From: an uncultured Clostridia bacterium
GTDB lineage: Bacteria > Bacillota > Clostridia > Oscillospirales > CAG-272
Assembly: GCA_944384585.1 (NCBI GenBank)
Contig: CALWTY010000010.1
Location: 1-53,785, forward strand
Direction of reading: 5' to 3'
DNA: 53,785 nucleotides
How positions within the stretch are numbered: the stretch's first letter is position 1; each line of letters opens with the position of its first letter. Of the stretch, positions 7,642 to 16,076 are shown in pieces. The position numbers were made by a program, and so were the translations under genes. The notes under the pieces are model-generated. The model was given only the letters and a program-made list of their open reading frames with translations, was not told the DNA's origin and did no database searches.

Positions 7642-10425
7642 TCAGAAGCGTACCAACACCGTCACGACCGACAGCGGCTTGACCGTCAGTACCACCCCGC
7701 CCTCTTCCGGGGAGGCGGCGGCGATCGGGGTTTCATTGGAATCGGTCAGAAACGCCTCTCTGACCGCCTTTGAGAAGCGGAGGGTGACCCGCTGCTCGCT
7801 GCCGCTCTCATCGTAGAGCCGCACCACCGTGCCGGAGCCGTCCTCTGCATTCTTGACGCAGGAGATCTTAACCTGTCCCTCTGTCGTGAGGAAGCTGCCG
7901 CGGAGGGGAAGCGTTCCCTTCCGACCGACGCCGGCAACGAAGGGAATCGGATGGTTGAAGAGCTGCGCTTCCTTTTTCATATCGGAGAGCGGCGCCGTCA
8001 TCACGCCGAGACGGATGGTATGAATGCCGCGCTCGGGATATGGATCGGGGTCATAGGCGCTGCGGATCAGCGTCACCGAGCCGCAATTCTCCCACAAGCG
8101 ATACCCGTATTTCGAATCACTCACAAGCCCGATGCAGTTCCTCTCCTCCCCGCCGATACCGAGATAGCTGAGCGACGGGATATCGTGCGCCAACGTCTCG
8201 CGCTCGATCGTGCCGTAGGGAATATCGCAAAGGCTCTTCCCGTTTGTCCGATAGGAAACCGGGACGGCAAAGGAAAGCTGCGGGATCTTCACCCCCTGTT
8301 CCGCCGCCTCGTTCCAGTCGACCGTCAGATCGTACTCCAGCACGCGGCTGTCCTCCTTCAGCATCACCGTCGCCCGCAGAAGCGATGCGCCGAACGTCAG
8401 CTCGTAGGAGAGTCGGGAGCAGATCGGATCGAGAATGCTTTCCGTGAGGCGCACGCCGTTTTCGGCATTGAGATTGACCACCTTGCCGTAAGGGCCGACC
8501 CGCCAGGAGGTCATACCGTAGCGCGGGTTTTCCTCCACATAACGGAAATACGCGGAGGGCTCCGAAATCAGCGGCCTTCCGGTCTCCTTATCGGTCAGCG
8601 AAATCAGGCACATCGTCTTGCTGTCAAATACCGCCTTGATCAGACGGTTCTCAACGGTGATCGGGGCGTCTGTAATGAAATTGTCGCAATGCTCATAGGT
8701 CACATAGGTGGGCTTCAGGTGTCCGTCGGCGGCCTTGCGGCGGAGGATCACCGTCGTATAGCCGAACGCAGGGAGCTTGGCTTTGACCAGCAGCTTCAGG
8801 AAATTATGTCCCCAATAGCCCTGACCCGTCTCGCAGACGCGGAAGGGCAGGCTTTCTCCGTCGGCGCCGATCATCTCGGCCTCCCCGATCGGCACGGAAT
8901 AATCCCATACCGTCACCTCCGTGAATTCCTCACGGTCGTAGGCGGTCGTATTGAAAAGGTGGAGTACCCGCACCGCGCCTCTTCCTCTTTCGGTGGCAGG
9001 GAAGCGGTAATGGCGGTCCTGCGACTGATAGAAGCCGACGCCGCCTCCCTCCGAGACCGTTCCGCGGTCGGTATCAAAGGCAATGCCGTCGGTATCGATC
9101 TTCTCCGCCACCGCGTACATGGCGCGGCTTGCATAGGTGCTGACCGCCGCCAGCGTCTCCTGGAAGCGCCCCATTGCAAATTCCCGCGTCTCCACGGTGC
9201 CGGAGCCGGGCAGGATATCGTGGAAATGATTGAAGAGGATATTTCTCCACGCCCCGTCAAGCCGGCTCTGATCCCGCGGCGCGTCCGCCAGCAGCGACGC
9301 TCCCGCCGCCAGCGCTTCCGCCTCGTTGATCCTCGCCTCTGCGATGCGGTTTGCCATTTTGATCCTCGACTGGGTGGTATAGCAGCCGGTAAACAGGAAA
9401 TTCAGTTCCTGTCCGACCTCCGGGATTCCCTCGGTTTTCTCGATCTCCTCAAAGAACCGGCGGAACGTGCCGAAGCGGATATCGGGCGTCAGCGGCCATG
9501 AGCGATAGAGCAGAATGCGTTCGATATCGCGGCGCGACGGGCCGCCTCCGTGATCCCCCACCCCGTAGACGCAGAGATAGGTGTTGACCTTCTCCTGACG
9601 GCAGAAGCCGGGCACGATCTCGAATTTATTCGTCGTGATCTCGCCGTTGTACCAGACATACTCGCGGTAATTCAGAATGGTTTTGCCGGAGGGCGCTCTG
9701 TAACGGTAGATCGTCGGGCCTTCCGAGCCTCGGCAATGATACATATAGCGAATCCCGGCGTCGGAGAGAATCTCCGGGACATTCACGGAGTGCCCGAAGG
9801 TATCGGGCACAAAATCAATGCAAAGAGAATCGGGGGAAATGTCGAGCAGATGCGACAGATACTTCTTCGTCTGCAGGATCTGTCTGGTCATCGACTCCCC
9901 GTCCGGCATATTCTTGTCGGGCTCCACCCATTCTGCGGCCGTAACCTCCCATCGTCCCTCTCTGATCCTTTCTTTGATCTCCTCCAGCATATCGGGGCGG
10001 AATTTCTCAATGATCTCATAGGTGGAGGCCTGCGATTGTGCGAAGGTAAATTCGGGATATTCCCGCATCAGATCCAGAATCGTGCGGAAGGTGTCGACCG
10101 TCACGGCGGCGGTCTCGTTATAGCCCCACATCCAGTTCATATCGATATGGGCGTGTGCCACGAACAGCTCCCGATAGCGCTTGGCGACCGGAATCAGATC
10201 GGAGAGCTGCTCCTCCGCATGCAGAACCGCGCCCTTCGTGATGACGCCGTCCCGTCCGATCGCCTCAAGCAGCCCATCGGCTGCCGCCTCGATCCTGTCG
10301 TTGTACGCGCCGCCGTCCACCTCCGAGATGCCGTCGAGATAGGTCAGCTCCGCGCAGATCCGCTCCGCCCAGATTCCTTCGCGGCGGCGGCAGTCAAGCA
10401 GCTTCAACTTTTCAAGATACTTCAT
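7642..10425 (-). CDS. Alpha-mannosidase, glycoside hydrolase family 38
   Basis: 927 residues from the ATG at 10425, which has AAAGGATGGG upstream; a longer reading to 10467 has no better support. GH38 hallmarks are present: HIDMNWMW (about 92) supplies metal ligands, DTFGH (about 209) carries the expected aspartate nucleophile, GDHGGGPSR (about 312) and HFHDILPGSG follow, then the C-terminal beta-sandwich domains. There is no signal peptide, so it should act in the cytoplasm on imported mannosides. It is a single-gene unit, with an AraC regulator upstream and the shared terminator downstream. The substrate linkage cannot be deduced. Confidence 0.93.
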   Translation of the reverse strand: MKYLEKLKLLDCRRREGIWAERICAELTYLDGISEVDGGAYNDRIEAAADGLLEAIGRDGVITKGAVLHAEEQLSDLIPVAKRYRELFVAHAHIDMNWMWGYNETAAVTVDTFRTILDLMREYPEFTFAQSQASTYEIIEKFRPDMLEEIKERIREGRWEVTAAEWVEPDKNMPDGESMTRQILQTKKYLSHLLDISPDSLCIDFVPDTFGHSVNVPEILSDAGIRYMYHCRGSEGPTIYRYRAPSGKTILNYREYVWYNGEITTNKFEIVPGFCRQEKVNTYLCVYGVGDHGGGPSRRDIERILLYRSWPLTPDIRFGTFRRFFEEIEKTEGIPEVGQELNFLFTGCYTTQSRIKMANRIAEARINEAEALAAGASLLADAPRDQSRLDGAWRNILFNHFHDILPGSGTVETREFAMGRFQETLAAVSTYASRAMYAVAEKIDTDGIAFDTDRGTVSEGGGVGFYQSQDRHYRFPATERGRGAVRVLHLFNTTAYDREEFTEVTVWDYSVPIGEAEMIGADGESLPFRVCETGQGYWGHNFLKLLVKAKLPAFGYTTVILRRKAADGHLKPTYVTYEHCDNFITDAPITVENRLIKAVFDSKTMCLISLTDKETGRPLISEPSAYFRYVEENPRYGMTSWRVGPYGKVVNLNAENGVRLTESILDPICSRLSYELTFGASLLRATVMLKEDSRVLEYDLTVDWNEAAEQGVKIPQLSFAVPVSYRTNGKSLCDIPYGTIERETLAHDIPSLSYLGIGGEERNCIGLVSDSKYGYRLWENCGSVTLIRSAYDPDPYPERGIHTIRLGVMTAPLSDMKKEAQLFNHPIPFVAGVGRKGTLPLRGSFLTTEGQVKISCVKNAEDGSGTVVRLYDESGSEQRVTLRFSKAVREAFLTDSNETPIAAASPEEGGVVLTVKPLSVVTVLVRF

Positions 10426-10523
10426 TTGATCCCATCCTTTCCTGCTCCGGCACAACAAAAAGACCATTCCGTCCCTGCCGCCGGAGGAATATGCGCAGTC
10501 CGAAAGCGCATCTTACCATCTCT

Positions 10524-10529
10524 ATTATA
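10524..10529 (-). promoter_or_regulatory. Extended -10 element upstream of the mannosidase gene
   Basis: TGCTATAAT on the minus strand, about 100 bp before the start codon. No good -35 box stands at 16-18 bp, as often seen with extended -10 promoters or activator-dependent ones. The nearby AraC regulator is a candidate activator, by inference only. Confidence 0.5.
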
Positions 10530-10609
10530 GCAAGCCCTGAAGGAATAGTCTTGAAGTATTTTGTCTTTGTTGTGCATTATTAGGCCGATTTGCCTCTGTG
10601 CGCAAAAAA

Positions 10610-11515
10610 TCAATGCTCCTCCCGCACGCCCGTCTCTTCTCCGGGGGCCTTCGGGGGATCGGCAGGCTCACGCGCCCGCAGCCTTTCCCGCAGGCAGTTT
10701 GCCGTCACGCCGTATCGGTTCTTGAAGCATCGGCAGAAGTAGGAGTGACTGTTGAAGCCGGCCTCCGCGCTGATGTCAGCAAGGGATGCCGAGGAGCTTC
10801 TGATCATCCGATAGGCATATTGCAGCCGTTTGTTGAGCAAATAGGTCTGAAACGTGATCCCGTAGCGCTGTCGGAACAAACGGCTGAAATAAGCGGGAGA
10901 AAAGCCCGCCGTCGCCGCCACCTCCCCCTCGGTAATCGGCAGTCGGAAATTCTTTTCGATATATTGCAGCTCCGGACAGACCGGCATTGCGCGCTCCTCC
11001 CCGCCGCGCTCCTTCCGGCAGGCACGGAGCGCCGTGATCACAATCTTGGCAAGGATGCTCCTGACCAGCGCATCCTTCTCACGCCCCTCCCCCTCGCACT
11101 CGGAAAACAACTCGGCAAACTCCCGACACAGCTTGTCGAAAACCGCCTCGCGGGAGCAGTCCAGCTGCCGTCCCGACAGCTCGCGCAGAAGCCGAAGGGT
11201 GTCGGCATCGGGGAAGCATTCGCTGAAATGGAAGCTGTAGGTCGACAGGCGCTCCCCCTTTGCCGCTTCGATCGGATACGCATGAAAATCGGAATTGCTC
11301 AGAATCGTGAGCGTCCCGCGGCCGCAAGGCCGCTCCACGCCGTTAAGAATCTGACGGCAGCTGCCGTCGGAAACAAAGTCAAGCTCATAAAAATTGTGCC
11401 AGTGCATCTGCACGCCGACCGACGTCTCGATGCGGAGCGCATAATATTCCGCCGCCTCGGATGCGGGATCGGGAGTCTCGATCCGCCACGGCAGCTCCGC
11501 TGTGCTTCTGCTCAT
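10610..11515 (-). CDS. AraC-family transcriptional regulator
   Basis: 301 residues from the ATG at 11515, chosen because GGGAGG sits 6 nt upstream; an upstream ATG at 11533 would overlap the preceding gene. The N-terminal half has a cupin-like sensing domain with MHWHNFYELDFV (metal or sugar binding in relatives). The C-terminal hundred residues hold the two AraC helix-turn-helix motifs (EVAATAGFSPAYFSRLFRQ and DISAEAGFNSHSYFCRCFK). Such proteins usually activate sugar-use genes. It follows the CPBP protease gene directly and precedes the mannosidase on the same strand, so the mannosidase is its most likely local target. Confidence 0.9.
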   Translation of the reverse strand: MSRSTAELPWRIETPDPASEAAEYYALRIETSVGVQMHWHNFYELDFVSDGSCRQILNGVERPCGRGTLTILSNSDFHAYPIEAAKGERLSTYSFHFSECFPDADTLRLLRELSGRQLDCSREAVFDKLCREFAELFSECEGEGREKDALVRSILAKIVITALRACRKERGGEERAMPVCPELQYIEKNFRLPITEGEVAATAGFSPAYFSRLFRQRYGITFQTYLLNKRLQYAYRMIRSSSASLADISAEAGFNSHSYFCRCFKNRYGVTANCLRERLRAREPADPPKAPGEETGVREEH

Positions 11516-11529
11516 CAGACGCCTCCCTT

Positions 11530-12711
11530 TCAAAGAAGAATCCGAATGACGGTAACGCTGATCTGCGCTCTGCCGTCAAGCGCTCCCTCCTCCCCCACCG
11601 TTTTCAGGGTAATCGTATAGGTTCCCGCCTCCAGCTTCACCGTCTCGGAAAGAGAAGGCGTTTTGCCCGGGGAGGAGGTGAGAACCGTCTCTCCGTCCCG
11701 ATGAAGAGTCAGCACCGCGTCCCGGTCGGATATTGCCATGACCGAGAAGGAATAGGTTCCCTCCTCAAGCTCCAGATCCATGCTTTTGGTCAGCCCTTCC
11801 TCATAGACGAATTCCTCCTGCCGCATGGCCACGATCTGTACGGAGGTCGCGACAATCGTCATATAGCCGACGGCGGAAAGCGCCACGGAGGAGATCAGCA
11901 CCGCGACCGTCGCCTTGGTCGGTGATTTTTTCTTGAGAAACCACGTCCCGCAGAAATAGAGCGCCGCCGTCGCGATTCCGAGATAAAACAGGACATACCC
12001 TGCCGTCTGGGGGATCGAAAGGGAGGTCAGAACCTCCTCCGCCCCTTCCCCCGACGACCCGATCCGATAAACGGCGACAACCGAGAGGGCGTTATTGAAG
12101 AAATGCAGCAGAATCGGGATCAGCAGCGACCCCGATTTCAGGGCGATAAAGGCAAACAGCGCCCCCATGGTCGCAGTCGGCAGGAAGGCATACAGATCCA
12201 TATGAAGAATCCCGAACGCTGCGCCCACCGCTAAAATGACCGGCCAATCCTTCTTCAGGGATTTCATCGAGGAGAGCAAAAATCCGCGGCAGAAGATCTC
12301 CTCGCAGAGCGCGGGGACGACGGCAATCACCAGGATCGCCACGAGGGGCGGCATCGCCAAAACCGACTGATTGATGGCGTCCTCCCGATCGGAGAAATCG
12401 GGAATCAAGCGGCTGGTGATCATATTGATCGCGCCGTTGAGCATCATCGTGCCGATATACAGTCCGACCGAGGCAAAAAACATCCGGATCGGCGGCAGTC
12501 GGAAGGGAAGCGATTCCCTGATGTCGGCGCGCGCGATGAGGATGATCGCGAATCCGGCCAGCGGGATCATCAGTTCGCTCAGCACCGTATACCAGACGCC
12601 GAGCGTCCTTCCGACCACGCCTCCCAAAAGCCCTGCCGCGATCAGAAGAAGGAAAACAACGACAAGACCGATCAGACCGTGTACCGGTCTGAGTTCTTTT
12701 TTATCATTCAT
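11530..12711 (-). CDS. CPBP-family intramembrane glutamic protease
   Basis: 393 residues with about eight predicted membrane segments. The CPBP (CAAX protease and bacteriocin-processing, Abi) motifs are intact: EEIFCRG near residue 137, the histidine in GILHMD, and HFFNN. Family members cleave membrane substrates or give bacteriocin self-immunity. An extra C-terminal extracytoplasmic beta-rich domain (about 295-393), with lines such as LEEGTYSFSV and LEAGTYTITL, follows the catalytic part and is not typical of the family. It is the first gene of a unit with the AraC regulator, whose RBS lies just after this gene's stop codon. Substrate unknown. Confidence 0.85.
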   Translation of the reverse strand: MNDKKELRPVHGLIGLVVVFLLLIAAGLLGGVVGRTLGVWYTVLSELMIPLAGFAIILIARADIRESLPFRLPPIRMFFASVGLYIGTMMLNGAINMITSRLIPDFSDREDAINQSVLAMPPLVAILVIAVVPALCEEIFCRGFLLSSMKSLKKDWPVILAVGAAFGILHMDLYAFLPTATMGALFAFIALKSGSLLIPILLHFFNNALSVVAVYRIGSSGEGAEEVLTSLSIPQTAGYVLFYLGIATAALYFCGTWFLKKKSPTKATVAVLISSVALSAVGYMTIVATSVQIVAMRQEEFVYEEGLTKSMDLELEEGTYSFSVMAISDRDAVLTLHRDGETVLTSSPGKTPSLSETVKLEAGTYTITLKTVGEEGALDGRAQISVTVIRILL

Positions 12712-12777
12712 CGGAAACCTCCGTTCTCTTTTGCCGCATCAAACCGCTCTCCCGGGCGGACAGCGATTCGGGGACAG

Positions 12778-12841
12778 AAAAAAAGGCGGCAAATGAAACG
12801 ATACCAAAAAAGATGCCTCCTGATATGCCTCATCTGCCGCC
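12778..12841 (-). terminator. Terminator after rplA with competing inner hairpin
   Basis: On the minus strand GGCGGCAGATG (12831-12841) pairs with CATTTGCCGCC (12785-12795, one G-U pair) and is followed by seven T. The loop contains an alternative weaker pairing (AGATG/CATCT, 12811-12835) that precedes its own run of six T. It closes the rpmG-rplA transcript. Confidence 0.75.
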
Positions 12842-12855
12842 CGATCCTGTTACGA

Positions 12856-13542
12856 TCAGCCGAGCTTCGCTGCGTTGACCTTTACGCCGGGTCCCATGGT
12901 GGAAGCCACGACGCAGCTCTTGATATACTGTCCCTTTGCCGAAGCGGGCTTCGCCTTGATCACGGCGCCCATCAAAGCGTTGAAGTTCTCAACCAGCTTT
13001 TCCGAGCCGAAGGAAGCCTTTCCGATCGGGCAATGGATGATATTGTTTCTGTCAAGACGGTATTCGATCTTACCGGCCTTGGCCTCGGTCACGGCACGAC
13101 CGACGTCGGGGGTTACCGTTCCCGCCTTGGGGTTCGGCATCAGGCCCTTCGGTCCGAGCACACGTCCGAGACGACCGATCACGCCCATCATATCGGGAGA
13201 AGCGATCACGACGTCAAATTCGAACCAGTTCTCCTTCATGATCTTCTCGACGTAGTCGGTGTCACCGACGTAATCCGCACCTGCCTCGCGGGCAGCGTCA
13301 GCCTTGTCTCCCTTGGCAAAGACCAGTGTTCTGACCTTCTTGCCGGTTCCGTTGGGGAGCACGACCGCGCCTCTGACCTGCTGGTCGGCATGACGGGAGT
13401 CAACGCCGAGGCGGATATGCATCTCGACGGTCTCGTCGAACTTCGCTTTTGCAGTTTGGCAGACGAGGTCAAGCGCCTCATTCGAATCATAAAGCTTTGC
13501 CTTATCAATCAGCTTGGAGCTGTCCGTATATTTCTTTCCCAT
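12856..13542 (-). CDS. rplA: 50S ribosomal protein L1
   Basis: 228 residues, the normal length. Conserved segments [22 protein letters not shown] and [25 protein letters not shown] are present. L1 binds 23S rRNA at the L1 stalk and in many bacteria represses translation of its own L11-L1 mRNA. It is the last gene of the unit, 17 bp after rplK. Unlike the usual order it is followed by a terminator rather than rplJ and rplL. Confidence 0.98.
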   Translation of the reverse strand: MGKKYTDSSKLIDKAKLYDSNEALDLVCQTAKAKFDETVEMHIRLGVDSRHADQQVRGAVVLPNGTGKKVRTLVFAKGDKADAAREAGADYVGDTDYVEKIMKENWFEFDVVIASPDMMGVIGRLGRVLGPKGLMPNPKAGTVTPDVGRAVTEAKAGKIEYRLDRNNIIHCPIGKASFGSEKLVENFNALMGAVIKAKPASAKGQYIKSCVVASTMGPGVKVNAAKLG

Positions 13543-13559
13543 GTTTCCTTACCTCCCGC

Positions 13560-13985
13560 TCAGTCCGCAACCGTAACGCCCATGCTTCTCGCAGTGCCGG
13601 CAATCATGCTCATGGCAGTTTCGAGAGAGCCTGCGTTCAGGTCAGGCATTTTGGTCTCTGCAATCTGTTTGATCTGTTCCTTGGTGATCGTAGCCACCTT
13701 GGTCTTGTTCGGGACGGCGGAGGCGGTCTCGATGCCGCAGGCCTTCTTGATCAGAACGGCGGCAGGGGGGGTCTTGGTGATGAAGGAGAAGGAACGGTCG
13801 GCATAAATCGTGATCACAACCGGGATGATCAGACCGATGCTGTTCTTCGTTCTTTCATTGAATTCCTTGACGAAATTCATTCCGTTGACGCCGTAAGGGC
13901 CGAGCGCAGGACCGACAGGGGGCTGCATGGTCGCCTTTCCGGCATTCAGCTGGAGCTTTACGATACCGACTATTTTCTTTGCCAT
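13560..13985 (-). CDS. rplK: 50S ribosomal protein L11
   Basis: 141 residues from the ATG at 13985, which has GGAGG 8 nt upstream; a start five codons earlier lacks one. The N-terminal proline-rich stretch ([14 protein letters not shown]) and the C-terminal rRNA-binding part ([19 protein letters not shown]) are intact. L11 forms the base of the factor-binding stalk. The 101 bp between this start and the nusG stop holds a GC-rich inverted repeat of CCGCGG boxes, possibly part of an L1-responsive leader. Confidence 0.98.
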   Translation of the reverse strand: MAKKIVGIVKLQLNAGKATMQPPVGPALGPYGVNGMNFVKEFNERTKNSIGLIIPVVITIYADRSFSFITKTPPAAVLIKKACGIETASAVPNKTKVATITKEQIKQIAETKMPDLNAGSLETAMSMIAGTARSMGVTVAD

Positions 13986-14086
13986 TTTTCTTACCTCCAA
14001 ATGTGGTTATCCTACGGAAGAATGCATAATTTTCTTCCTCCCACTCCGCGGATCGATCGCCGCGGATCCGATGCTTGCTCTGACGA

Positions 14087-14647
14087 TTATTTGTAGAGCT
14101 TTTCTGCAGATTCCGAATCCAGCTCGAGCGGAGTCTCGCGTCCGAACATGGAAACCAGAACCTTGATTTTCTTTTTGTCCTCGGAGATCTCTTCGACCGT
14201 TCCGATATAGCCCTTGAGAGGACCGTTTTTGACGGTGACGCTGTCCCCCACCTCATAATCGAGGCGGATGGTGCGGATTTCGACGCCGATGGCGGCGACC
14301 TCCTCGTCGGTCAGCGGCACGGGCTTCGATCCCGGGCCGACAAAGCCCGTCACGCCTCTGATGTTGCGGACGACGTGCCACGTCGCGTCGCTCATCTTCA
14401 TTTTGACAAGCACATAGCTCGGGAAGATCTTGTTTTCGATCTCCTTTTCGACGGGATTGCCTTCCTCGTCGGTTCCGGCCTCTTCCTTGACGATTTCCAC
14501 CGGGATACGGACGTCCATAATGACATCCTGAAGACCGCGGTTCTCGATGATCTTTTCGAGATTCGCCTTGACCTTGTTCTCATACCCGGAATAGGTATGC
14601 GCCACATACCATCTCGGTTCCGAGCTTATTTCATCAAAATCGCTCAT
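14087..14647 (-). CDS. nusG: Transcription termination/antitermination factor NusG
   Basis: 186 residues. The N-terminal NGN domain has RWYVAHTYSGYENKV and FPSYVLVKM, and GPLKGYIGTVEEI marks the C-terminal KOW domain. A charged insert (KEEAGTDEEGNPVEKEIENK) near residue 58 lengthens the NGN domain slightly, as in many Firmicutes. NusG travels with RNA polymerase and affects pausing and termination. It lies 12 bp after secE in the standard cluster order. Confidence 0.97.
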   Translation of the reverse strand: MSDFDEISSEPRWYVAHTYSGYENKVKANLEKIIENRGLQDVIMDVRIPVEIVKEEAGTDEEGNPVEKEIENKIFPSYVLVKMKMSDATWHVVRNIRGVTGFVGPGSKPVPLTDEEVAAIGVEIRTIRLDYEVGDSVTVKNGPLKGYIGTVEEISEDKKKIKVLVSMFGRETPLELDSESAEKLYK

Positions 14648-14659
14648 GCCGCCCTCCGC

Positions 14660-14950
14660 TCAGACAAGGCTGCCGAGCCACATGATCAGGTTGGAGAGAC
14701 CGAGGTCGAGAAGGCTGACGGCTGCGCTCACCACCACCAGGCAGACGATCACAAGACCGGTGCTTTTGATGGTCTGCTTTCTGCTGTACCACACGACCTT
14801 ATTCATCTCGCCCTTGTAGCCCTTGAAGAACTGCTTGATGCGTTCGGCGACGGAGGGCTTGCCGCTTTTGGCCGGTTTTTTCTTCCCGCCCTTCGCCGCA
14901 TCCTTGTCGGCTGCGGTCTCAACGGCAGTTTTGTTTTCGGTTTCCGCCAT
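14660..14950 (-). CDS. secE: Preprotein translocase subunit SecE
   Basis: 96 residues from the ATG at 14950, with AGGAGG 8 nt upstream; an ATG two codons earlier is too close to that site. A charged, Ala/Lys-rich N-terminal part precedes the conserved amphipathic helix (FKGYKGEMNKVVWYSRKQT) and a single C-terminal membrane helix, the minimal SecE layout. It clamps SecY in the Sec channel. It sits between rpmG and nusG as expected. Confidence 0.95.
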   Translation of the reverse strand: MAETENKTAVETAADKDAAKGGKKKPAKSGKPSVAERIKQFFKGYKGEMNKVVWYSRKQTIKSTGLVIVCLVVVSAAVSLLDLGLSNLIMWLGSLV

Positions 14951-14963
14951 TCTCATGCCCTCC

Positions 14964-15113
14964 TTACTTGGTTTCCTTGTGGACGGTATGCTTTTTGCAG
15001 AAACGGCAATACTTGCTCATTTCAAGTCTGTCAGGGTCATTTTTCTTGTTCTTCATCGTGTCATAGTTGCGCTGCTTGCATTCGCTGCACGCCATTGTGA
15101 TTCTGACTCTCAT
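14964..15113 (-). CDS. rpmG: 50S ribosomal protein L33
   Basis: 49 residues, read directly from the minus strand. The product begins [19 protein letters not shown] and has two CxxC pairs (CSEC and CRFC), so it is the zinc-binding form of L33. GGGAGG lies just upstream of the ATG. It is first in the rpmG-secE-nusG-rplK-rplA transcript and 13 bp before secE. Confidence 0.96.
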   Translation of the reverse strand: MRVRITMACSECKQRNYDTMKNKKNDPDRLEMSKYCRFCKKHTVHKETK

Positions 15114-15239
15114 ATTTTCCTCCCGATATGATTGACGCAGCCGTTCCGGACCGAGTCATCCGGCGCGGACAGCATCTGATTGATTATCTCCCTCGACGCG
15201 GAGAATACAACAAAAAAGCCTCCCCGCAGAGGTATATTC

Positions 15240-15268
15240 AGTGTACCACATCTTTTGCCTTTTGTCAA
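15240..15268 (-). promoter_or_regulatory. Promoter of the rpmG-secE-nusG-rplK-rplA unit
   Basis: A perfect TTGACA (15263-15268), a 17-bp spacer and TACACT (15240-15245) on the minus strand. The leader of about 120 nt contains a small GC-rich hairpin followed by six T (about 15214-15231), which might act as a weak attenuator. Confidence 0.75.
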
Positions 15269-15317
15269 GGAAAATATGAAAAAATCCTCATCTTCCGCGA
15301 AAAATTTCAAAATCCCG

Positions 15318-15346
15318 TTGCATTTCCCGCCGCCGCGTGCTATAAT
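15318..15346 (+). promoter_or_regulatory. Promoter of the metal ABC transporter
   Basis: TTGCAT (15318-15323), 17 bp, TGCTATAAT with the -10 at 15341-15346. The Fur-type operator begins only 3 bp downstream of the -10 box, so a bound repressor would cover the transcription start. Confidence 0.75.
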
Positions 15347-15348
15347 AT

Positions 15349-15368
15349 GAGAATGATAATCATTTTCA
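15349..15368 (+). promoter_or_regulatory. Fur-family operator (Fur box)
   Basis: GAGAATGATAATCATTTTC agrees with the classic 19-bp Fur consensus at 17 of 19 positions. The 7-1-7 form TGATAATCATTTTCA (15354-15368) differs from the Bacillus-type Fur site at one base. It lies across the expected start point, so the transporter should be repressed when the sensed metal is plentiful. Whether Fur or a relative such as Zur binds is open. Confidence 0.8.
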
Positions 15369-15383
15369 AAAAAAGGAGCCGCC

Positions 15384-16076
15384 ATGTCACTCATCAGTTG
15401 CAGCGGGCTGTCCCTCTCCTACGACGGCCGTCGGGTTCTGTCGGAGCTGACCTTCACGGTAGAGCGGGGAGATTATCTCTGCATCGTCGGAGAAAACGGT
15501 TCGGGCAAAAGCACGCTCATCAAGGCGCTGCTCGGTCTGAAGACCCCCGCCGCCGGCACGATACGGTTCGGGGAGGGGCTGAAAAGCAGCGAAATCGGCT
15601 ATCTTCCACAAAAAACCGAGGCACAAAGCGATTTTCCCGCCTCGGTCTTTGAGGTCGTCCTGTCCGGTCGCCTCAACGCCCGCCGGTTTTCCCCGTTTTA
15701 TTCAAAGGAAGACAAGGCGGAGGCCGCGGAGCAGCTTGCGAGGCTGGGGATCGCCTCCCTCCGCAGCCGCAGCTTCTCGGAACTGTCGGGGGGACAGCAG
15801 CAGCGCGTCCTGCTCGCCCGCGCCCTCTGCGCCACCAAAAAGCTGATCCTTCTCGACGAGCCGGTCGCGGGCCTTGACCCGGAGGTGAGCCGCGAATTCT
15901 ATTCGATCATCCGAAGCGTCAACGCCGAGGGGATCACGGTCATCATGGTCTCACACGACCTTGTGCCCGCGCTGCACGCCGCCACCGCGGTGCTGCGGCT
16001 CGACGGCGGACACTGCCGCCGGTATCGTCCGGAGGAATTCCTTGCGTCGCTCGCAGAGCGGAAGGAGGAAGCATGA
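15384..16076 (+). CDS. Metal ABC transporter ATP-binding protein (ZnuC/MntB-like)
   Basis: 230 residues. Walker A GENGSGKST (about 36), signature LSGGQQQR (about 134), Walker B LILLDEPVAGLD and the H-loop MVSHD are all intact. Together with the permease it belongs to the family that imports Zn, Mn or Fe. RBS AAAGGAG lies upstream of the ATG. The 3' end overlaps the permease start by 4 bp (ATGA). Under a Fur box; the substrate metal cannot be fixed from sequence. No substrate-binding protein gene is adjacent. Confidence 0.92.
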   Translation: MSLISCSGLSLSYDGRRVLSELTFTVERGDYLCIVGENGSGKSTLIKALLGLKTPAAGTIRFGEGLKSSEIGYLPQKTEAQSDFPASVFEVVLSGRLNARRFSPFYSKEDKAEAAEQLARLGIASLRSRSFSELSGGQQQRVLLARALCATKKLILLDEPVAGLDPEVSREFYSIIRSVNAEGITVIMVSHDLVPALHAATAVLRLDGGHCRRYRPEEFLASLAERKEEA

